This document shows, piece after piece, positions 1 through 5,479 of a stretch of 5,479 bases of DNA (position 1 is the first letter of the stretch; each line of letters begins with the position of its first letter). The DNA is from Burkholderiaceae bacterium (GTDB taxonomy: Bacteria; Pseudomonadota; Gammaproteobacteria; Burkholderiales; Burkholderiaceae), in assembly GCA_030151165.1 (NCBI GenBank), contig JASLEM010000426.1, positions 1-5,479 on the forward strand, in the 5' to 3' direction. Made by a program: the position numbers and the translations under genes. Below the pieces are notes generated by a model, which was not told the DNA's origin, searched no databases, and saw only the letters and a list, made by a program, of their open reading frames with translations.

Positions 1-2694
1 GTCGAGGTAGGGGAAGCGGTGCTCGATCGAGCGCGCCAGCGACGGGTTGGACTGCAGCCGCTCGGCCTCGCCGGTGATCTCGCCCAGCATCGCCTGCGTG
101 CGCTCCCACTCGGCCTTGATCGCGCCGAAGATGCGCTTGCCGAGCTTCTTGTCGTCGACGAGATCGACATAGCGCGCCGCGATCCGCAGGTCGCTCTTGG
201 CCAGCACCATGTCGAGGTTGGACAGCAGCGTGCGGAAGAACGGCCACTGCCGGTACATGCGGCGCAGCAGCTCGAGGCGCTTCGCGTGCTCGTCGGCGTC
301 GCGGCCGAGGAAGGCCTCGACGGCCGAGCCGAAGCCGGCCCAGCCGGGCAGCGCGACGCGGCACTGGCCCCACGAGAAGCCCCAGGGGATCGCGCGCAGG
401 TCCTCGATGCGGCGGGTCGACTTGCGCGACGCCGGCCGCGAGCCGATGTTGAGCTCGGCGATCTCGCGGATCGGGGTGGCGGCGAAGAAGTAATCGGTGA
501 AGCCGGGCGTCTCGTAGACCAGCTTGCGGAACGCGCCGAAGCTGGCCTCGCTCAGCGCGTCGGCCGCGTCGAGGAAGGCCTTCGGCGGCGTCTTGGTGGT
601 GTGCAGCAGCGTGGCCTCGAGCGTCGCCGCGACGAGGGTCTCGAGGTTGCGCCGGCCGATCTCGGGGTTCGCGTACTTCGACGCGATGACCTCGCCCTGC
701 TCGGTCAGCCGGATCTGGCCGTTCACCGTGCCGGGCGGCTGCGCGACGATGGCCTGGTAGCTCGGGCCGCCGCCGCGGCCGACCGTGCCGCCGCGGCCGT
801 GGAACAGGCGCAGGCGGATGCCGTGGTCGGCCTCGAGCTGCGAGAACAGCGTGACGAGCGCGACCTCGGTGCGGTACAGCTCCCAGTTGCTGGTGAAGAA
901 GCCGCCGTCCTTGTTGCTGTCGCTGTAGCCCAGCATGATGTCCTGCTCGCCGCCGCTGCGCTTCACGAGCGCCGCGATGCCCGGCAGCGCGTAGAACTCC
1001 TGCATGATGCGCGCGCCGTTGCGCAGGTCGGCGATGGTCTCGAACAGCGGCGAGACGATCAGGTCCGCCTTCGGTTCGCCGTCGAGCGTGCCGCGCATCA
1101 GGCCGCATTCCTTCTGCAGCACGAGCACCTCCAGCAGGTCGCTCACGTCCTCGGTGTGCGAGATGATGTAGTGGCGGATCGCCTCGGGGCCGAAGGTGGC
1201 GCGCATCGTCAGCGCGGCCTCGAAGATCGCCAGCTCGCCGCGCGCGAGCGGCGAGTAGTCGGCGCCGTGCACGCGCAGCGGGCGGGCGTCGTTCAACAGC
1301 TTGACGAGCAGCTCGCGGCGCGCGGGCTCATCGAGGGCGCTGTAGTTCTCCTCGAGGCGCGCGGCGCGCAGCAGCTCGACGATCACCAGCTCGTGCTGGT
1401 CGGAGCTCTGGCGCAGGTCGACGGTCGCGAGATGGAAGCCGAACACCTGCGCGGCGCGCTGCAGCGGCGCGAGGCGCGGGGCGACCAGCGCCTCGGCATG
1501 GTGCGAGCGCAGCGAGCGCTCGATCACGGCGAGGTCGGCGCCGAACTCCGACGCCGACTTGTAGGCGCCCTGCGGCACGACGGCGTGGCGCAGCGCCTCG
1601 GTGCCCGTGAGCTCGGTCAGCGTGGCGGCCAGGCGCGCGTAGACGCCGACCAGCGCGCGGCGGTACGGCTCGTCCTCGCGGTGCGCGTTGTGGTCCGGCG
1701 AGCTCGCGGCGAGCGCGGCCATCTCGGGCGTGACCGGGGCGAGCATCTGCGAGATCGACAGCTCCGCGCCCAGCGCATGCACCTCGTAGAGATAGTGGCG
1801 CAACGCGGTCTCGCTCTGGCGCGACAGCGCGGTGCGCAGCGTCTCGGCGGTGACGTTCGGGTTGCCGTCGCGGTCGCCGCCGATCCAGTTGCCCATGCGA
1901 AAGAACGGCGCGACCTCGTGGCCCGGCAGCGCCTGCTCGATCTCGCGGTACATCTTCGGGATCTGGCGCAGGAAGGTCGCGTGGTAGTAGGAGATCGCGT
2001 TCTCGATCTCGTCGGCCACGGTCAGCTTCGTGTAGCGCAGCATGCGCGTCTGCCACAGCTGCGTGATGCGGGCGCGCATCAGCTCGGTGTTCTCGCCGAG
2101 CGCGCGCTCGGAGAACAGGTCGCTGCGCTCGGCCAGCAGCTCGGCGATCGCGCGTTCGGCGTCGAGGATGCTCTTGCGCTGCACCTCGGTCGGGTGGGCG
2201 GTGAGCACCGGCGAGATGAAGGCGCGGTTGAGGGCGGCGGCGATGTCGGCGGCGCGGTGGTCGGCGTCCTGCAGGCGCTCGAACGCCATCGCGAGCGAGC
2301 CGTCCTGCAGGTTGCCTTCGCGCTCGTGGTGCGCGCGCCGGCGCACGTGCTGGCGATCCTCGGCGATGTTGGCCAGGTGAGAGAAGTAGCTGAACGCGCG
2401 GATCACGCTCACCGTCTGGTCGGCCGACAGGTTCTTCAGCAGCCGGTCCAGCACGCGGCCGGCGCTGGCGTCCTTGTGGATGCGGTAGGCGACGGACAGC
2501 TGGCGCACGCGCTCGATCAGCTCGAACGCCGCCAGGCCTTCCTGCTCACGGATCACCTCGCCCAGCAGCCGGCCAAGTAACCGGATGTCCTCGACCAGCG
2601 GCCGTTCCTTGTCGGCGGCGGACGCCGTCACCTTGGCGGATGCACCTTTTCTGGGCGCTTTGGCGGACTTGGGAGCGGCGGTGGTGCGGGGCAT
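1..2694 (-). CDS. ppc: Phosphoenolpyruvate carboxylase, C-terminus cut by the window edge
   Basis: Cytoplasmic anaplerotic enzyme that carboxylates PEP with bicarbonate to oxaloacetate and phosphate. The 898 visible codons form one uninterrupted frame. Family motifs appear in order: [15 protein letters not shown] near residue 90; TAHPTE with catalytic His167 (E. coli His138); [11 protein letters not shown] at 272-282; DLRQ with Arg428; [10 protein letters not shown] with Lys595 (E. coli Lys546); [14 protein letters not shown] at 631-644 with His632, Arg634 and Arg640; [12 protein letters not shown] followed by [10 protein letters not shown]. Lys833 and Arg893 match E. coli aspartate-inhibition residues Lys773 and Arg832, so feedback inhibition by aspartate is plausible; the third residue, the near-terminal Asn, lies outside. 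By alignment from memory to the 883-residue E. coli enzyme, about 46 residues are missing. The chosen ATG has GGAA 7 nt upstream. It gives a Lys/Ala/Pro-rich head about 29 residues longer than in E. coli; a GTG at codon 22 is an alternative start. Transcribed divergently from hemC. Identification is very secure; the exact start is less so. Confidence 0.98.
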   Translation of the reverse strand, partial: MPRTTAAPKSAKAPRKGASAKVTASAADKERPLVEDIRLLGRLLGEVIREQEGLAAFELIERVRQLSVAYRIHKDASAGRVLDRLLKNLSADQTVSVIRAFSYFSHLANIAEDRQHVRRRAHHEREGNLQDGSLAMAFERLQDADHRAADIAAALNRAFISPVLTAHPTEVQRKSILDAERAIAELLAERSDLFSERALGENTELMRARITQLWQTRMLRYTKLTVADEIENAISYYHATFLRQIPKMYREIEQALPGHEVAPFFRMGNWIGGDRDGNPNVTAETLRTALSRQSETALRHYLYEVHALGAELSISQMLAPVTPEMAALAASSPDHNAHREDEPYRRALVGVYARLAATLTELTGTEALRHAVVPQGAYKSASEFGADLAVIERSLRSHHAEALVAPRLAPLQRAAQVFGFHLATVDLRQSSDQHELVIVELLRAARLEENYSALDEPARRELLVKLLNDARPLRVHGADYSPLARGELAIFEAALTMRATFGPEAIRHYIISHTEDVSDLLEVLVLQKECGLMRGTLDGEPKADLIVSPLFETIADLRNGARIMQEFYALPGIAALVKRSGGEQDIMLGYSDSNKDGGFFTSNWELYRTEVALVTLFSQLEADHGIRLRLFHGRGGTVGRGGGPSYQAIVAQPPGTVNGQIRLTEQGEVIASKYANPEIGRRNLETLVAATLEATLLHTTKTPPKAFLDAADALSEASFGAFRKLVYETPGFTDYFFAATPIREIAELNIGSRPASRKSTRRIEDLRAIPWGFSWGQCRVALPGWAGFGSAVEAFLGRDADEHAKRLELLRRMYRQWPFFRTLLSNLDMVLAKSDLRIAARYVDLVDDKKLGKRIFGAIKAEWERTQAMLGEITGEAERLQSNPSLARSIEHRFPYLD

Positions 2695-2734
2695 GGCGAT
2701 GTTCCGTTCGATGTAACCGAATTACCAATCGTTG

Positions 2735-2763
2735 AATGTAGCAGGGGTGCCAGCGCGCGGGAA
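2735..2763 (-). promoter_or_regulatory. Putative sigma-70 promoter of ppc
   Basis: Read on the minus strand, TTCCCG (2763-2758) and TACATT (2740-2735) are 17 bp apart. A TGC directly precedes the -10 box, making an extended -10 element. The expected start near 2728 gives ppc a leader of about 34 nt. The -35 box matches consensus at only 3 of 6 bases, so the extended -10 may carry most of the recognition. Inferred from sequence alone. Confidence 0.5.
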
Positions 2764-2769
2764 GGCCCG

Positions 2770-2797
2770 TTGCGCCCGATCCGGCGTGGCCGATAAT
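2770..2797 (+). promoter_or_regulatory. Putative sigma-70 promoter of hemC, predicting a leaderless mRNA
   Basis: TTGCGC (2770-2775) and GATAAT (2792-2797) are 16 bp apart. GATAAT matches the -10 consensus at 5 of 6 bases and TTGCGC matches the -35 at 3 of 6. Only six bases (2798-2803) separate the -10 box from the hemC ATG, so transcription would begin at or next to the start codon. The -35 box is 6 bp from the -35 of the divergent ppc promoter, so the two polymerase sites are back to back and may interfere. The transcription start is an inference. Confidence 0.55.
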
Positions 2798-2803
2798 CCG
2801 CGG

Positions 2804-3769
2804 ATGAACAACATCGTGATCGCGACGCGCGAAAGCCGGCTGGCCCTGTGGCAGGCGGAACACGTGAAGGCGCTGCTCGGCGAGCGCCTGGGCCTGCCCG
2901 CCTCGCTGCTGGGAATGACGACGCGCGGCGACCAGATCGTCGACCGCACGCTCTCCAAGGTCGGTGGCAAGGGGCTCTTCGTCAAGGAGCTGGAGCTGGC
3001 GCTGGAGTCGGGCGAGGCGCACCTGGCGGTGCATTCGCTGAAGGACGTGCCGATGGAGATGCCGGCCGGCTTCGAGCTCGTTGCCGTGCTGGATCGCGAG
3101 GATCCGCGCGATGCGTTCGTGTCGAACCGGTTCGCGAGCGTCGACGAGCTGCCGCCCGGTGCGCTGGTCGGCACCTCGAGCCTGCGGCGCGTGTCGCAAC
3201 TGCTGGCGCTGCGGCCCGACCTGCGCGTCGCCCCGCTGCGCGGCAACCTCGACACCCGCCTGCGCAAGCTGGACGAGGGCGGCTACGACGCCATCGTGCT
3301 CGCCGCCGCCGGCCTGGTGCGCCTCGGCCTGGGCGAGCGCATCCGGGCACGCTTCGCCGTCGACCGCATGATCCCGGCGGCCGGGCAGGGCGCGCTGGGG
3401 CTGGAGATCCGCACGTCGAACACCGCCCTGCACGACCACCTCGTGACGCTGCGCGACCCCGCCGCGTGGCTCGCCGTGCACGCGGAGCGCGCGGTCGCGC
3501 GCACGCTGGGTGGCAGCTGCAGCATGCCGCTCGCGGCCTACGCCGAGCCCGGCGCTGGCGGCGCGTTCACGCTGCACGCGGCGCTCGGCGACGCCGCCGT
3601 CGGCGCGACGCTCGAGCCCGGCGCGGCGCCCGGCCTGCCGGCGCGGCCGCTGCTGCGTCATGCCGAGACCGCGGTGATTGCCGACGTCGCCGCCGCGGAA
3701 GCCTTCGGCCAGCGCGTGGCCGCGGCCCTGATCGCGGCCGGCGGCGATGCGTACCTGCCTGCGGCCTGA
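2804..3769 (+). CDS. hemC: Hydroxymethylbilane synthase (porphobilinogen deaminase)
   Basis: Cytoplasmic enzyme that polymerises four porphobilinogen units into the linear tetrapyrrole hydroxymethylbilane, using a covalently bound dipyrromethane cofactor. The 321-residue product is close to the usual ~310. It starts with the family signature [16 protein letters not shown]. It contains TTRGD (39-43), the [11 protein letters not shown] loop (54-64), HSLKDVP (77-83) with catalytic Asp81 (E. coli Asp84), TSSLRR with Arg128/Arg129 (E. coli Arg131/132), [12 protein letters not shown], and [11 protein letters not shown] with cofactor-binding Cys239 (E. coli Cys242). The constant offset of three from E. 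coli numbering indicates no internal indel. The frame stays open upstream to a TTG at 2732, but those 24 codons lie across the promoter region and have no family similarity, so the ATG at 2804 is preferred. No Shine-Dalgarno precedes it. First gene of the haem cluster, 18 bp before hemD. Confidence 0.97.
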   Translation: MNNIVIATRESRLALWQAEHVKALLGERLGLPASLLGMTTRGDQIVDRTLSKVGGKGLFVKELELALESGEAHLAVHSLKDVPMEMPAGFELVAVLDREDPRDAFVSNRFASVDELPPGALVGTSSLRRVSQLLALRPDLRVAPLRGNLDTRLRKLDEGGYDAIVLAAAGLVRLGLGERIRARFAVDRMIPAAGQGALGLEIRTSNTALHDHLVTLRDPAAWLAVHAERAVARTLGGSCSMPLAAYAEPGAGGAFTLHAALGDAAVGATLEPGAAPGLPARPLLRHAETAVIADVAAAEAFGQRVAAALIAAGGDAYLPAA

Positions 3770-3787
3770 ACGCCGCGGGCCGACACG

Positions 3788-4609
3788 ATGAGCGACGACG
3801 GCGGCCTTCGCGTGTTGGTCGTGCGCCCGCGCGCGCAGGCCGCGGCGTGGGTCGACGAGCTGCGGGCGCTGGGCGTCGACGCGCACGCGCTGCCACTGAT
3901 CGAGATCCTGCCCGCGCCCGAGCCGGCGTCGGTCGACGACGCCTTCGCCAAGGTCGCGCGCCTCGCGTCGGCCTTCGACGGGGTGGCACCGCAGTGCGTG
4001 GCGCCCGACGAGTCGGTGCGGCCGCTGCTCGTCTTCGTCAGCCCGAACGCGGTCGCCGGCTTCTTCGCGTCGTCCGGCCGCGCGTGGCCCGCGAACGCCT
4101 GGGCCGCGGCGACCGGCCCCGGCACCGTCGCGGCGCTGCGCGACGCCGGCGTGCCGGCGGGCTGCATCGTCGCGCCGCTGGTCGACGCGCCGCAGTTCGA
4201 CTCGGAGGCCTTGTGGGCGCGCATCGCGTCGTGGCGCTGGCAGGCGCGGCCGGTCTGGCTGGTGCGCGGCAACGGCGGGCGCGACTGGCTCGGTGCGACG
4301 ATGCGCGCGCAGGGTGCCGAGGTGCGCGTCGTGCAGTCGTACGCGCGCGCCGCGCCGCGGCTCGCCGACGCCGAACGCGCGCTGCTCGCGGCGGCGCTCG
4401 CCGAGCCCGCGCGCTGGGCCTGGATGTTCAGCAGCTCGGAGGCGATCGACCACCTCGCCTCGCTGGCCCCCGGCGCCGACTGGCGCGCCGGACGCGCGCT
4501 CGCCTCGCACCCGCGCATCGCGGAACGCGCGCGCGCGGCCGGTTTCGGCGACGTGGCGGTGGTCGCGCCGTCGCCGGCGGCCGTCGCCGAGGCGGTGGCG
4601 GCGCGCTAG
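3788..4609 (+). CDS. hemD: Uroporphyrinogen-III synthase
   Basis: Cytoplasmic enzyme that cyclises hydroxymethylbilane with inversion of ring D to uroporphyrinogen III, the branch-point precursor of haem, sirohaem and cobalamin. The family is weakly conserved, but the 273-residue product shows its typical landmarks: LVVRPRAQA (10-18), PLIEI (36-40), VFVSPNAV (82-89), ATGPGTVAAL (108-117), FDSEALW (137-143), VRGNGGRDWL (159-168), SYARAAP (184-190), FSSSEAIDHL (214-223) and HPRIAERARAAGF (241-253). These fit the two-lobed HemD fold. The stretch between PLIEI and VFVSPNAV looks some 15-20 residues longer than usual, accounting for much of the excess over E. coli HemD (246). It begins 18 bp after the hemC stop with no convincing ribosome site, consistent with co-transcription and perhaps translational coupling. 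Position directly after hemC supports the call strongly. It is separate from hemX here, unlike the hemDX fusions known in some relatives. Confidence 0.93.
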   Translation: MSDDGGLRVLVVRPRAQAAAWVDELRALGVDAHALPLIEILPAPEPASVDDAFAKVARLASAFDGVAPQCVAPDESVRPLLVFVSPNAVAGFFASSGRAWPANAWAAATGPGTVAALRDAGVPAGCIVAPLVDAPQFDSEALWARIASWRWQARPVWLVRGNGGRDWLGATMRAQGAEVRVVQSYARAAPRLADAERALLAAALAEPARWAWMFSSSEAIDHLASLAPGADWRAGRALASHPRIAERARAAGFGDVAVVAPSPAAVAEAVAAR

Positions 4610-4622
4610 CGTTTCAAGCGGA

Positions 4623-4645
4623 CACACCACCGTCGCGCCGGTGTG
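4623..4645 (+). repeat. Short inverted repeat after hemD
   Basis: CACACC (4623-4628) and GGTGTG (4640-4645) are perfectly complementary. An overlapping alternative pairs CACCG (4628-4632) with CGGTG (4639-4643) around a six-base loop. The hairpin begins 13 bp after the hemD stop. No T-run follows, so it is not a canonical intrinsic terminator. It may attenuate or stabilise the hemCD message, or be a chance GC-rich fold. Confidence 0.35.
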
Positions 4646-4711
4646 GCGCACGCGCATCGGCATTCCCTCATTTCGCTCGGCGCGATGGCCGTGGGCGTGT
4701 GGTGTCGTCGC

Positions 4712-4717
4712 TACAAT
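4712..4717 (+). promoter_or_regulatory. Putative -10 element of hemX, predicting a leaderless mRNA
   Basis: TACAAT matches the sigma-70 -10 consensus at 5 of 6 bases. It stands in the most A/T-rich part of the hemD-hemX spacer, 7 bp before the GTG start codon. No good -35 hexamer lies 15-19 bp upstream, and there is no extended -10 TG, so it may be weak or need an activator. If used, the message would start at or next to the GTG. hemX could also be read from the hemC promoter. Confidence 0.42.
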
Positions 4718-4724
4718 CATTTTC

Positions 4725-5479
4725 GTGACTGACGACTCCTCCGCTCCGATGAGCGCACCGCCGCCGATGGCGATGCTGCCCCCGATGACGACGCCGCCGG
4801 CGGTCGTCGCTCCCCATGTGCCGCACGTCTCGAGGACCTGGGCCGTGATCGCCACGATCGGCGCCGCAGTGTTCGGCACGCTGTCCGTCGCGGCCTTCGT
4901 GTCGGCATGGCACACGCAGCAGCGCGTGCATTCGCTCGAGCAGGAGCTCGTGAAGCGCCAGCAGACGAGCCAGGACGACGCGACCGAGGCCAAGCTGCTC
5001 GCCAAGCAGGCGCTCGACAGCGTGCGCGAGGCCAACGGCAAGCTGGGTGTGCTGGACGAGCGCGTCGCCGAGTCGCAGCTGCAGCGCTCGCAGGTGGAAG
5101 ACCTGATCCAGTCGCTCTCGCGCTCGCGCGACGAGAACGTGCTGGCGGACGTCGAGGCGTCGATCCGCGTCGCGATGCAGCAGGCCGCGCTGACCGGCAG
5201 CCCCGACCCGATCGCGACGGTGCTCAAACAGTCCGACGAGCGTCTCGCGCGCTACAACAACCCGCACCTCGAACGCGTGCGCCGCGCCGTGGCGCGCGAC
5301 CTGGATCGCGTGCGGACGGCCTCGGTGGTCGACGTGCCCTCGCTCACGATCCGGCTCGACGAGGCCGTGCGCCTCGTCGACGAGCTGCCGCTGGTCGCGA
5401 CGCCCGAGCGCTCGACGGCGGCCGGCCGCGCGGCGGCGGCGTCGGCGGTGTCGTCGCGCGCGAATGCCGCCGCGGCCAG
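4725..5479 (+). CDS. hemX: HemX-family membrane protein, C-terminus cut by the window edge
   Basis: Matches the HemX family, often labelled uroporphyrinogen-III C-methyltransferase. That label looks misleading here: the visible part shows no SAM-methyltransferase motif, and the true function is unsettled. About 251 codons are visible with no stop. Layout: Pro/Met-rich head (residues 8-33); one hydrophobic helix (about 39-62, starting WAVIATIGAAVFGTLS); Gln/Glu/Arg-rich predicted coiled coil (about 65-135); then the family core with VEASIRVAMQQAALTG (143-158), where related proteins have similar RLAxQQLxLTG wording; and an Ala/Ser-rich stretch near the cut. No signal-peptide cleavage site is evident, so it is probably a single-pass inner-membrane protein with a large coiled-coil domain outside. 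GTG at 4725 is preferred because it directly follows the -10 box; ATG at 4749 (residue 9) is the alternative. Neither has a Shine-Dalgarno. hemY is the expected next gene. Confidence 0.85.
   Translation, partial: MTDDSSAPMSAPPPMAMLPPMTTPPAVVAPHVPHVSRTWAVIATIGAAVFGTLSVAAFVSAWHTQQRVHSLEQELVKRQQTSQDDATEAKLLAKQALDSVREANGKLGVLDERVAESQLQRSQVEDLIQSLSRSRDENVLADVEASIRVAMQQAALTGSPDPIATVLKQSDERLARYNNPHLERVRRAVARDLDRVRTASVVDVPSLTIRLDEAVRLVDELPLVATPERSTAAGRAAAASAVSSRANAAAA

Noticed and set aside
19..2580. An 853-codon open frame on the plus strand, opposite ppc
   Set aside because: It is antisense to an intact PEP carboxylase gene. Its Arg/Ala/Leu/Gln-rich product looks like the complement of GC-rich codons, with no recognisable domain. 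Long antisense frames are expected at this GC content.
2713..2725. GTAA-CCGAA-TTAC inverted repeat in the ppc leader, a possible operator
   Set aside because: The arms are only 4 bp, which is common by chance, and it matches no operator I can name.
2738..2756. TGGCAC followed by TGC on the minus strand upstream of ppc, resembling a sigma-54 promoter
   Set aside because: The spacing between the GG and GC elements is about 7 bases instead of the required 10, so sigma-54 would not recognise it.
2732..2803. Upstream TTG start extending HemC by 24 residues
   Set aside because: The added residues resemble no HemC. They overlap both predicted promoters, and the family signature begins right after the ATG at 2804.
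4623..4645. Intrinsic terminator after hemD
   Set aside because: The stem is short and has competing pairings, and no U-run follows, so a canonical terminator is not supported. It is kept only as an inverted repeat.
2848..4728. A 626-codon open frame on the plus strand in another frame of hemC and hemD
   Set aside because: It overlaps both enzymes out of frame and is extremely Arg/Ala/Gly-rich. The true frames carry clear catalytic motifs.
2546..5227. An 893-codon open frame on the minus strand spanning hemC, hemD and part of hemX
   Set aside because: It runs antisense across three recognised genes and two spacers, and its product is low-complexity Arg/Ala/Gly-rich with no domain. It is a composition shadow.
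1..5479. Mobile elements, CRISPR arrays, tRNA or rRNA genes, toxin-antitoxin or defence genes
   Set aside because: Nearly every base belongs to four housekeeping genes or to two spacers of 109 and 115 bp, which are too short and lack the repeats or motifs needed. I see no undescribed system here.

Overview
This window looks like ordinary chromosomal housekeeping DNA from a high-GC (roughly 70 %, judged by eye) Gram-negative bacterium. A betaproteobacterium of the order Burkholderiales is most likely. That placement is an inference from codon use, from the separate hemC, hemD and hemX-type genes in a row, and from a divergent PEP carboxylase gene beside them. No sequence search was possible.

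Layout. Positions 1-2694 (minus strand) hold almost all of ppc, phosphoenolpyruvate carboxylase. Its last ~46 codons lie beyond the left edge. Positions 2695-2803 are a 109-bp divergent promoter region. Positions 2804-3769 (plus) are hemC, hydroxymethylbilane synthase. After an 18-bp gap, 3788-4609 (plus) is hemD, uroporphyrinogen-III synthase. Positions 4610-4724 are a 115-bp spacer with an imperfect inverted repeat and a promoter-like -10 box. From 4725 to the right edge runs the first part of a HemX-family membrane protein gene, about 251 codons, with no stop reached.

How the genes work together. HemC joins four porphobilinogen molecules into hydroxymethylbilane, and HemD closes that chain with D-ring inversion to give uroporphyrinogen III, the precursor of haem, sirohaem, cobalamin and, where present, bacteriochlorophyll. 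HemX is a membrane-anchored coiled-coil protein that commonly sits downstream of hemD, often followed by hemY, and its role is not settled. Ppc is transcribed away from the haem genes and makes oxaloacetate from PEP. Its metabolic link to haem is indirect (TCA intermediates to glutamate to 5-aminolevulinate).

The most notable sequence signal is in the promoters. Both hemC and hemX have a -10-like hexamer (GATAAT, TACAAT) only 6-7 bp before the start codon and no Shine-Dalgarno sequence, which predicts leaderless mRNAs. I found no mobile element, RNA gene, CRISPR array, frameshift or candidate for a new system. All genes appear intact apart from truncation at the window edges.
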